From positions 541,501 through 605,500 of the forward strand of contig NC_134027.1 of the NCBI RefSeq assembly GCF_964204645.1: DNA of 64,000 bases, in the 5' to 3' direction. Positions 21,716-33,700 of this stretch are shown in pieces. Numbering within the stretch: the first letter of the stretch is position 1; every line of letters begins with the position of its first letter. Source of the stretch: Tubulanus polymorphus (Eukaryota > Nemertea > Palaeonemertea > Tubulaniformes > Tubulanidae). The translations under genes and the position numbers were made by a program. The notes under the pieces were generated by a model. It made no database searches, was not told where the DNA came from, and saw nothing but the letters and a program-made list of their open reading frames with translations.

Positions 21716-24700
21716 GTAAGTACAAATTTACTGCTTCCATGCTTATTTATTCATCCCATACTTAGTATTTTGTACCCCTGGGTCCAGTTTCACAAAAAGG
21801 ATTAACGCCTAAATTGATTTAAGATAAACTGAATTAATGAAGAAATTAAATCGATTTAAGAGTTAAACCTGTTTGTGAAACTGGGCCCTGAATTGCATCT
21901 AGAATGAAAAAAAAGAAAAAAAAATATTGAAAATAACGTTGGTGAAATATTTCTGGATCTTTCTGGATTTCTGCTCAATGCATCGTTTAGTAAAATATCG
22001 ATATTCTCTAAAAGTAAAGATATAAGAATAAAAATATTGTATTGAATCGTGATTAGTTACTGTATGCGCTGCTAGTTGTTGCCCAACCCATAGCCTCATT
22101 TCTCTCCATTCTAAATTTGCATTGTTTAACATTGCCTGGTTGCTATGGAAACTATTTATTTAAGTTTCTTTGTGGTATCCATGGCAACAGTAACGTTTAG
22201 GTAGTGGCACCAATTATGGGTCCCAACGTTCCCATGGCGATACATGAGAACATTTATCCTATTTTTGACCTTCATGACGTAAGATGGTAGTGAGTCGATG
22301 ACGTCATTTTCGTCTCGCCACTAATGAAAAAAAAAAGAAATGAAAAAAAAGGAAAAAATCGTTAGAATTACGTTTATGAAATTTTTCTGGATCGGCTAAA
22401 TGTATTGTTCCATTAAATATCGACATTCTCTAAAATCATAGGCATCAATATCAAAATGATGATACAGCAGACTCCGCTTAACTCTGTTCTATTTGGACCA
22501 TTAATTAACCGAATACCGACTTTTTAAATTTTAGGATTTTAACTTTAAGGATCAGAAAATGTGTATGCAATATCAACCGGGTACCGAGTAGGGTGGCCGA
22601 GTCTACTGTAGTCTGCTGCCCCCTCGAATCCATTACCTTATTATCTCTCAATTTGCATTGTTTGACCTCGTCTGGTTGCTATGGAAACTATTAAGTTATA
22701 TCAGGAACGGTTTTTTCGTGGTAACCAGTGGCAACATTTAACAGGCGTGTCCGTCCTAGAGATAAACTGTCTGATTTCACAGCCACATCCGTCCTGGAGA
22801 TAAACTGTTAGATAAACTCTGATTTCGCGTCCGTCCTATTTCTTGTCATTGTATGAATATGTTTTCTCTTTTATAGAGAACTCAACAACAACAACAACAA
22901 CAGCAACAACAACAACAACAACAGCAGCAACAGCAACAAAAATTTGATATTTCTATGTCTGGGATTGACGTAAGTTATCGTAAACGCCTGTTTGAAGTCA
23001 TCATTCTTGAGCTTGAAACCGAAATTTATATATATAGAATATTAAACCCTGCTTCTGCTACTGACAGGTAATGTCCGTCATACATTACTGCATCGTCAAA
23101 TCTATACCAGGGTGCACCCAGCCTGATCGTTCGCATCATCACATGCAAAGGGCTGATTATTTTGGAACCCAGTTTTTATCAGCTGGAACATTCTGCACAT
23201 TCGACCATATTGATTGATAGCCCGTTATAGACGAGTGGAGAAAAACTGGAAAACCAGTTCAATGTTACCTCATGGTAAACATAAGGGAATTTCAATGAGT
23301 TTAACTCACATTTACAGAGTTTTAACGAGGTTAGACTGAATTAACCATTATTCCATCAATGGTGTGTTCTGTCCATCAAGGCTCCTCAGACGCACCGAGC
23401 AGTCAAATGCAGCAGTAGCGCGAGGGTCGGGTGTTCTCGTGTGGGCAGACGGTCCGAACCCCAAAACCATTTACTTACACTATACAAATCAGATCAGGTT
23501 TTTAACATTGTCTTTGATTGTATTTTCAGTTTCTGCCGACAACGCCGCCAAGCGGTACTTCTACGCCGGTAAGTGATAACTATTTTCTAATAAATCACGC
23601 TTATTTCAATTTGTAATTTGAAAATAGAGGGCAGTAGCTGTTTTGCATAAATTATGCTAATTAGGAATAAAATCAAATTCGATTAAGTCTCATCATCGTA
23701 GAAGTCATATATTAATGATGCTATCTCTACAGTTGTCATTTAAATTAAGTGTTATATTTACTACTTAATTTGCTTCATGACCCAAAAGCCTCTACTATAT
23801 AACTACTGGTTTTGTTCTAATCTTGGAGAATTTGCTGCAAAATTAACTTATCATTCGTTAATCAGTTTTTATCGAAAACCCGAATCAGTGATACATGCAT
23901 TCATGAATATCCATCTAATATTTTGTTTTATTTTATCTTTACAGGATTTATCACCGATACAGCACGTGGACGTAAGACATTAAACATTGATCTTGAATTT
24001 TAAGTTCAAACTAATTTATTTTTTATCTCACTCGGGACTATAGTTATTGCGTTCACTTTGCGTCCAGTTGTCTCGGCTAGTTTTTGATTTATCGTGTTGA
24101 TAATTGGTTTATATACTCAAACTACTCAAACTCAAAATATTGGCACAATTGGAATTAAGATGGCGGACTTGTATGACCATTTTTTTCCCCGGCAAAATCA
24201 GCGCTTTAGGATCAATTCTGTTGTTGTTATATTACATTGAAATCAGAGTTTAATATATATCAGTATAGAGCAGGTTTTTGCTCTAGTTATAAATAAAGTT
24301 ATAAATAATCTCATGACATGTTCTGTATATGTGTAGTGAGTTTCAATGTCTTTGGTTCCTTTTAAACCAGGGGGAGTTAAATTTGAAAATGTCAGATCGT
24401 CGAGCATTTCAGACCACTTCCAAAGTGGGTCCCTGCACCCCTAGTTATACCGTTAATATTTTAATAATACATTAATATTTTTATTTGATAGAATATATTG
24501 ATATACCATACATTGATATCGGTCTTGTAATTGGATCAACAACCATGAGATCAAAACACAGCAAATATGAACCTGCTGTGAATCAATAGATTTGTGATAA
24601 ATGTAATGAAATTGTTATTTTTCATATTGACTTTTTGAGTTAAGGGTCTGTTGTATAAGAGTATTTGGTCTCGCGTGTCAATGTATGATATCAATCTGTT

Positions 24701-27700
24701 GTATTTCCTCGTTCCAATGTTTAAAAGGTGTTCGTCACCTTATATTAATATCCTCCGTGTTTAAAAACCTGTGCGTATTACTTTTACCGTTAGATGGCGC
24801 CATAAGTGTGATATTTGATATATGGGATACCCGCAAAACCAGCTATTCCACCAGATGGCGCAACGAGTAGTAGGTCGTTCGTTGTCAAAATTAGTTCATT
24901 TTCGATGAACTTTGAACTGGTTTGAAGAAGAAATACTTTCATTCTTCTACTCTGATATCGGTTTAGTTTTCATTAATAATTGATTCATTTAAGAGAACAA
25001 TTCATTCAGATTTAATTGAAATGTACAAGAAAATCGAACGCAGACGACCAACTATTTACTAGCGACACCTGGTGGATCCTCGCCTGCCATAAGTGGAATC
25101 CTCGATTGCCACAGTAAGACTGCGGGTATCCCATTGTTTGGCGTGTGATAAAGTAAAGTTAGAAAACGAATGTTTAACTTTGTTGTGAAATGAAAGCGTT
25201 TTGGAGATTTTTAAACCGATCAAATCAATATTTTGATATTACGCTTGAAACCCTTCCCACTCATATTCTGCTTACTAAGTATATATTCTAGTTTCCGTGG
25301 AAATCATGGTGAGTGGCGCCATCTATACAGTGGAGTTAGCTTTATAAATCGAGTATGATTCGACAAGTGGCTCCATCTATTCCCTAATACTGAAGCGAGG
25401 TAACCAGCAGCGCCCTCATATACAGGAAATGAACGCCTATCAAGTTTAACAATGCACGGTGTATTGACCACAGCGACCGGTGATAATTATATCAATGTTG
25501 ATTAGCTATTGCCATAGACAGGTCCGTAGCGTTTGACTGGACCAGAACGGGGCCCCCTAACCAAAACAAATTTTGAAAACGTGCCCAGATAAATTGCCTC
25601 TGGGAGATTGATTAACGAGGTTTTGATTGAATGAACAAATTTTAATATTTGTAAGTTTAACATTTCTGTTTTTAATTTTTCTTTGTAAGGAACTGAATTT
25701 TCGAACCCCCCTGAACCGCTTCAAGCTACGTTCCTGATATAGTGCTAGCTATACCTGAATACTTTTCTCTTATTGAAATTGTCTAAAAAACCAGCACCTT
25801 GAACTAATGAACGTCATAATGAAAATGTTTAAAAATTCAACCGTTAACGAATTTGACTAATGTATCTTTTTTATTTTCATTTCTAGCGTCAGTTTGCCTC
25901 AGAGGCTGGGTCGCCGTCGCTTAATGTAAGTATCAGTGACGCCCTCAATCTCACATGCCTCACTTCCCTCCTAATGTAACCATTTTTATGAAATTCCTCA
26001 AGAAAATATATACTGATAATCTTAGAATACACGTTTTTGTACCCAGACCCCTTCATTCTACTGAACTACCGTGTAATCAGTACCTGTTGTGTTCATTTTC
26101 TGTTGCATTGATTTATATATTATTTCTATTTATAGTTGTCAAACAACAGCAGCAGCAGCAGCGCACCCCTCCCGCCGGAGACGCCTCCCGACCTGCAAGC
26201 AAGAAGTAAGTTCAGTCTTCAAATACAATTTCAACGCATTCAATTTTTTGTATGGCGTTAAAACGGTTAAAGTTGTGACTAGTTTTCATAACTCCGTGAC
26301 GTCAGGTGTGAGACAAAATACAATATCATATTTCCATCGAGTACCGGACCCTTTCCTATGTTTTTTGCCAATTTGGATTGAATGATCGCCAGCGGTTTTT
26401 CTATACGACCCGGCTCTGCTGTATTGCATTTAGCCATCCTTTTTCTTGGCGTTTTTTATAAGAAGGTGTTTGATTTTGTCTCTAAGGGATTTAGGAATTT
26501 AAGAGACACTTGTACTCTCTATGCAGTGAGTTTGTTCTGTTTTTGTTCCCTCGTGAATTTTATTTTTGTTTGAATCAAATCAAATCAGTGCATCTTTCTT
26601 GAATTGCGTGTATGTTATAATATTATGTAAGTTATAACGTTAAAATATCTGTTATATTTAAACCGAATATTTAATTGTTGTATTTTGAATGCGATAATGC
26701 CGCTCCCTGCTAAAGTCCAGCGTCGTCGTCGTGAGGGATGCGGTCATCTGTTCGGGCCCTGATTACGTTCTGTGTTCATCCTGTTTGGCTACATCGGGCG
26801 TTATATGAGTTAATCCTTCCTGGACTTGCGGATTGTGGTCGGAAGATCTATGGGTTCGGGCCGAGAAGTCCCAGAAACAGAAAGTACAGTTTCTGTCGAT
26901 GTACCGATTGATGTCTCTATTTCAGAAAGTAACAGCGGTCGCCAGCTGTACTAGCAAGGTTGGTTTCCCAACTCCATTCTCTGAGGAGGATCGCTGGTTC
27001 TCTAGTGCCGGTCAGTCACCAGTCAATCAATGGTTCAGCTGGCATCCCAGGGTACTGAACATCCAGTCCGGTCCGGTCCAGGCATCACTGGGAACTGTAC
27101 ATCCAGTCTGGTCCGGTCCAGGCATCACCGGGTACTGAACATCTGGTCCGGTCCGGCAGCTTTGAGCACCAGTCCATTCCAGACATCACTGGGTACTGAA
27201 CATCCAGTCCGGTCCGGTCCAGGCATCACCGGGTACTGAACATCCAGTCCGGTCCGGTCCAGGCATCACTGGGAACTGTACATCCAGTCCGGTCCGGTCC
27301 AGGCATCACTGGCAACTGTACATCCAGTCCGGTCCGGTCCAGGCATCACTGGGTACTGAACATCTGGTCCGGTCCGGCAGCTTCGAGCACCAGTCCATTC
27401 CAGGCATCACCTGGTACTGAACATCCAGTCCGGTCCGGTCCAGGCATCACTGGGAACTGTACATCCAGTCCGGTCCGGTCCAGGCATCACTGGGAACTGT
27501 ACATCCAGTCCGGTCCGGTCCAGGCATCACTGGGAACTGTACATCCAGTCTGGTCCGGTCCAGGCATCACCGGGTACTGAACATCCAGTCCCGTCCGGTC
27601 CAAGCATCACTGGGTACTGAACATCCAGTCTGGTCCGGTCCAGGCATCACTGGGTACTGAACATCCAGTCTGGTCTGGTCCAGGCATCACTGGGAACTGT

Positions 27701-30700
27701 ACATCCAGTCCGGTCCGGTCCAGGCATCATCAGGTACTGAACATCCGGTCTGGTCCGGTCCAGGCATCACCGGGAACTGAACATCTGGTCCGGTCCGGTC
27801 CAGGCATCACTGGGAACTGTACATCCAGTCTGGTCCGGTCCAGGCATCATCAGGTACTGAACATCCGGTCTGGTCCGGCCAAGGCATCATCAGGTACTGA
27901 ACATCCGGTCTGGTCCGGGCGGCCTGGCATCAATGTTTCGAATTTGAAACATAGTTATTATGGCTCTAGGTTTGGTAGAGGGCGCTATTCTACCAGACGC
28001 AGGAGTAAGGTCACCTTCACTGATATCGAGGATGGATCGAGAGATTATGATTGATTCTGTAGGAACCATCATCATTCATCAGTTCACGTCGAGGGACCGT
28101 TTAGGAAGTTCATGTCTTTCACGTCGAGGGACCGTTTAGGAAGTTCACGTCTTTCACGTCTAGGGACCGTTTAGGAAGTTCACGTCTTTCACGTCGAGGG
28201 ACCGTTTAGGAAGTTCACGTCTTTCACGTCGTGGGACCGTTTAGGAAGTTCACGTCTTTCACGTCGAGGGACCGTTTAGGAAGTTCACGTCTTTCACGTC
28301 GAGGGACCGTTTAGGAAGTTCATGTCTTTCACGTCGAGGGACCGTTTAGGAAGTTCATGTCTTTCACGTTGAGGGACCGTTTAGGAAGTTCACGTCTTTC
28401 ACGTCGAGGGACCGTTTAGGAAGTTCATCTCTTTCACGTCGAGGGACCGTTTAGGAAGTTCACGTCTTTCACGTCGAGGGACCGTTTAGGAAGTTCATGT
28501 CTTTCACGTCGAGGGACCCTTTAGGAAGTTTATGTCTTTCACATCGAGGGACCGTTTAGGAAGTCGTCACAATAATCGGAATTTCCGTGATTTCGAAAGT
28601 AAGATGTTATTGTCATTGTAAGCTACCGCAGTTACAGGTAAGCCTATTCTTGATTGCCCGGTTAGAAGTTCAGTTATTCGGAATTCTGACTCTGAATTTC
28701 TGAGGGGTAGCATCTGATTTCAACGAGGATCTAGTTCCTGCAGCAATAAGCTTCGGGTTGCCGCTCACAACGGAAGCTCGTAACACGGTTAGCCATGCCT
28801 GCAGGGGATATGCTATTTTTTACCCCTCAGCCATAGGACGCAAGGGGTAAAAAATCACTTATGTCCGGACGGGTGGGCTGTTTGTTTTTGACATATACAG
28901 GTCATCCAAGATGGCCGCCACAGCCATTGCAATGTGTTAAATAGCCATTTGAAGCTTGTTATCGCTCTACAGACTTAAGTTTTTCATTGATTTTCTTGTG
29001 ACTTGGTTTGTTTGTTTGAGGTGTGAGATGGATGAGCCCTATTATTTTTGACATATATAGGTCATCCAAGATGGCCGCCACGGTTGTTTTAATGTGTGAA
29101 ATAGCTATATTTTGGAGCTTGTTTTCCACTGTACAATCTACAGTTTTATACTGATTTTCTTATCACGTGCTATGTGGATTGAAGGCATAAGGATCGATGA
29201 ACTCTACTGTGTTTGATGTGTGTAGGCCACCACAGTTATATCAGTGTCTTGAATAGCCGATTTGGAGCTTGTTACTGCTCTAAGATGTAGAAGCTTAGAG
29301 GATTATAATTTTATTCATACTTGTACTGTGGTTTATTTATGGTGGTCAGAGGATGAGCCCTATTACAATTTTGCATTCTCTACTTGACTCACTGGTCAAG
29401 GGTTAATATCTAGTTTGTTAAATGTGGAGAAACTCGTGCTAAGTCCTCGGCAGGTCCCCATGTCGGTGAATCACCACCACCCCCACCCCCCGGACTTTGA
29501 TCTCAATATTTTGCGTGAATCGTCAGCAGTTTCAAGAGAATGGGCTCGATTAGGTGTGGAACAATTGGAATCCTCGATTGCCACAGTCGAACCTAGAGTA
29601 TTAAGAGCTCAATTAGGTTCGTCTTTGCGTCTCTTCTCCGGTTGGAGTGCTCCAGTTTTGACCAAACGGAGGAATATTCGAGAGGTGCAGATTCAAGTCA
29701 ACCATGCGGACTCCGTGAAGTACTGGTCCAGCTCCAGCTCCGACAGCTGAAGGTTCAGCTCCGGCTCCGACAGCTAAAGGTTCAGCTCTGGCTCCGGCAG
29801 CTCAAGGTCCGGCTCCGGCAGCTCAAGGTCCAGCTCTGGCTCCGGCCGCTCAAGGTTCAGCTCCGGCTCCAGCTCCGGCCGCTCAAGGTTCAGCCCGAAC
29901 TCACACAATGCCATCTCAAGCATCTTACTTTCTCAAGCGGCTACTGGTGGTTGGAGAACAAGTGCACAGCTCCAACATTCTCGTGCCCCTTCTGGTCAGA
30001 ATAATTCTAATTCATATCACTAAAAGGAGCTCTTCCTCTCGGAGAAACTCAAAATGAATGCTCGGGGCCAGTGAGAGGTTGTCTGCAGCAGGCAGCCACT
30101 GGTCCGTCGGTCCCGGGTCGTATCACGGAGGCTACTGTCTTCAATTCTGAACACCTCTCGACATGCGCCCGAAAGCAGATCAGGAGACACTAATCTCGTC
30201 AGCTCTCAAAGATCTGGCCAAAAAGAGAGCAATAGAACCAGTACGCGACGAAGCCACATCCGGCTGGTTTTCATGAAAATTTATGCTCCTGAAAACCACA
30301 GGGCGTCGATGGACTGTCATTCCTCGAGCGGCACCTGGATATCCCGAGGCTTCCGATGACTAAAACAGGGAGGTAATTCAAGGTCTCCGTCGAGGTTAAT
30401 GGGCGGCTGCATTGGACCTGAAAGATGCATATTTTCAGGTTCCTGTTCACCCGAAATCCTGTCAATTTTACAGAATAAAAGTTGAAAGGCTGCCAGTTCC
30501 AGTTCAGGTCTCTTCCAATCGGCCTCAGTACAGCCCACGCCCTGGGTATTTACCAGCTTGGGTCAAGTCCAGAAGGTACATTACAGTCCAGGGCTGGGTT
30601 TCATAGATATGGAAGAAAAATAATTCCAGGGAACATTTTGAAATTTGTCAGTTATAACCATGGTTTCTCATTGTTAGTATGGTGGTTGTTACCAAGATTG

Positions 30701-33700
30701 AGGATTTACCCCTAGGGATAACTTTGATACTCAGTCTATGAAACCGGGTCCTGGAGTATTTGTCTGTTGGTTTACCTCGACGACTGGTTACTAGTACCAA
30801 ACTCGACTATAGAATGTCAGGAGGCGAGGACCGCTGTCGTAGACTTAGTTCACCAGTTCCGCGTAAACTAAGTAAAATCTCACTTGATGCCATCCCAACA
30901 GTTCACATCTCCGGATCAGCACGGTCTTTCCGTCCATGGCTCGAGTAGCCAAACTTCAAGAAGCGTAGTTACCACAAACGAGAGGACAGCTAGTTATCGG
31001 TGACGCCTGTGGCTAAATGCAATACCGCAGTGCCAGGGATCGTATCTCTGGCTATCTACACATTCAGAGAATATTAACTAAAACCATAGGAAAGGGTCAA
31101 GCACTACTCCGAAAAAAAAACTAATTTTATTTCCAAAAAATTATGATATTATATGGATTGCATGCTGTGTGGAAGAAGTTTTCAAAATTATTTAGGAGCT
31201 TATTATAATTTGAATGCATGAATTGAGAGCAATTTGAAATGTATTGATATCCGAAAGTGTCTCCATTGACTTCACTCATTCACCTGATGAAGCTTCTATA
31301 CATTAGTACCCAAAGCTTGTGTGTCAAATAAACTAGTTACACGTCCTATAAAGTACTACTTGTCTCGTTATATATTCTAAACCCCAGTTAACAATTCCAG
31401 TAAGTCAGGTTTAGGGAATAGATATTTAAACCTTGAGATGATACCGATGTGATACAATTCCAGTAAGTCAGGTTTAGGGAATAGATATTTAAACCTTGAG
31501 ATGATACCGATGTGATACAATTCCAGTAAGTCAGGTTTAGGGAATAGATATTTAAACCTTGAGATGATACCGATGTGATACAATTCCAGTAAGTCAGGTT
31601 TAGGGAATAGATATTTAAACCTTGAGATGATACCGATGTGATACAATTCCAGTAAGTCAGGTTTAGGGAATAGATATTTAAACCTTCAGATGATACCGAT
31701 GTGATACAATTCCAGTAAGTCAGGTTTAGGGAATAGATATTTAAACCTTGAGATGATACCGATGTGATACAATTCCAGTAAGTCAGGTTTAGGGAATAGA
31801 TATTTAAACCTTCAGATGAAACCGATGTGATACAATTCCAGTAAGTCAAGTTTAGGGAATAGATATTTAAACCTTCAGATGATACCGATGTGATACAATT
31901 CCAGTAAGTCAGGTTTAGGGAATAGATATTTAAACCTTGAGATGATACCGATGTGATACAATTCCAGTAAGTCAGGTTTAGGGAATAGATATTTAAACCT
32001 TGAGATTAAACCGATGTGATACAATTCCAGTAAGTTAGGTTTAGGGAATAGATATTTAAACCTTGAGATGATACCGATGTAATACAATTCCAGTAAGTCA
32101 GGTTTATTAAGGAATAGATATTTAAACCTTGAGATTAAACCGATGTGATACAATTCCAGTAAGTCAGGTTTAGGGAATAGATATTTAAACCTTGAGATGA
32201 TACCGATGTGATACAATTCCAGTAAGTCAGGTTTAGGGAATAGATATTTAAACCTTGAGATTAAACCGATGTAATACAATTCCAGTAAGTCAGGTTTAGG
32301 GAATAGATATTTAAACCTTGAGATTAAACCGATGTGATACAATTCCAGTAAGTCAGGTTTAGGGAATAGATATTTAAACCTTGAGATTAAACCGATGTAA
32401 TACAATTCCAGTAAGTCAGGTTTAGGGAATAGATATTTAAACCTTGAGATGATACCGATGAATTTAGCAATTTTGAATGAATTAAACCAATATGAGATTT
32501 CGATCCTAAGAATATTGGAAGCTTGTGTTTAACGTTACTAAATAGTAATATTATATAAAGCTAGAAGGACACGAGGGTATCCATTTTTTTGCCCGATCGC
32601 AACGATTAAATTTGCCGGTGAATTTATACGCCCGATACGAGTGGGTACCGATCTATCTATAAATCGGCCGTCACGGTGATTTCGTCGCCCGCCAACATTA
32701 AACATGTTCTATATTTACGCCGGTGTTCGGGTCACTTGTTAATTCGCTCGTCTTGTCGGCAAGCTTAAAAAGATTTAGAAAAAACTACATATTCTTCTTC
32801 CTGAATAAACTGGATTCATCTGGGTTCAGTTTCATGAGACACAGTTCAAACTGCTCTTGAATTTGAGTTTGTAATTAATGTATGTGATTATAATGAATTG
32901 TATTTTTTGTTTTACAGCACTGATATTTAGATTGAGTCGTGCGTTCCGGCGGGAGGAGTTCGTACGCTTATTTTTACCGGAGTGTAAGTAGTTTAACTAT
33001 TTTCATACAATATCATTTAGTGTGACGTGTGTTACTGATCCAGGAATTTTTCCAAGAGGGGGTTCATAAAAATCCTGACTTAAATCTCTAATGATAGCCG
33101 GGGCCTATACGGCATATTGTTTGGCCAAACATAAGATCATATGGTACCGGTTTTTTGGCTTGTCTCGAGTAAGCATTTACATTCCTTCAAGAAAACGAAT
33201 TTTTAAAATTTTTGGTAGCTGATCAGCGGAGTCACGACCCCTGAAACCCTCCCTGGATCCGCGCCTGTGATATCTCCTCAAAATCTAATAAAAACATTCA
33301 ACAAATTAATGCTATAATGACGATATGTAGCCTGTTATATCTGTCTATTTGAATGCATTTGCATAAAGAAATAGTTGCGGAATTATCAACTGCAAATAAC
33401 AGTGTAACCCTAGTGGGTCTTAAGAGACGGCCAGAGCCTTTTTATAGGTTGTTATGGCTCACAACCTGACTTGAGTTAGCTGTACGGACCTGTCAGATTA
33501 GTTACTTCTAGAAGTTATGTTAGTCACATTTTCTGACTATATTCTGGAAAACAGTGGAAGCTTGTATCCACCCCTAGATTAGAACCAATCAGAATAGAAC
33601 CAATCAGAATAGAACCAATCAGAATAAAACCAATCAGAATAGAACCAATTAGAATAAAACCAATCAGAATAGAACCAATCAGAATAAAACCAATCAGAAT

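Larger units (their letters stand above)
26206..32917 (+). other. Intron 6, filled with repeats and DIRS remnant
   Basis: A 6.7-kb intron holds the 40-bp and 35-bp minisatellites, the DIRS remnant with a nested MITE, and a 63-bp array. An acceptor-like site at 26930 (CTCTATTTCAG) is followed by a short open stretch that hits TAG when read in the exon 6 phase. It could be an alternative ending but is not called. Confidence 0.45.

Noticed and set aside
23364-23576. Frame beginning MFCPSRLLRRTEQ, present three times (2480-2692, 10241-10495, 23364-23576)
   Set aside because: It runs through an intron and the exon 3 acceptor. All surrounding intron DNA is equally conserved, so repetition reflects duplication.
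26930-27030. Extra exon after exon 6 (acceptor CTCTATTTCAG)
   Set aside because: In the phase set by exon 6 it meets TAG after nine residues, whereas skipping to 32918 restores an open frame.
31377-32405. Long repetitive minus-strand frames (89, 153 and 176 codons)
   Set aside because: They are a by-product of a 63-bp unit, which is a multiple of three, and are broken between arrays.
31389-32460. TTTAGGG inside each 63-bp unit as telomere-like repeat
   Set aside because: It occurs once per 63 bp, not in tandem, so it is not telomeric.
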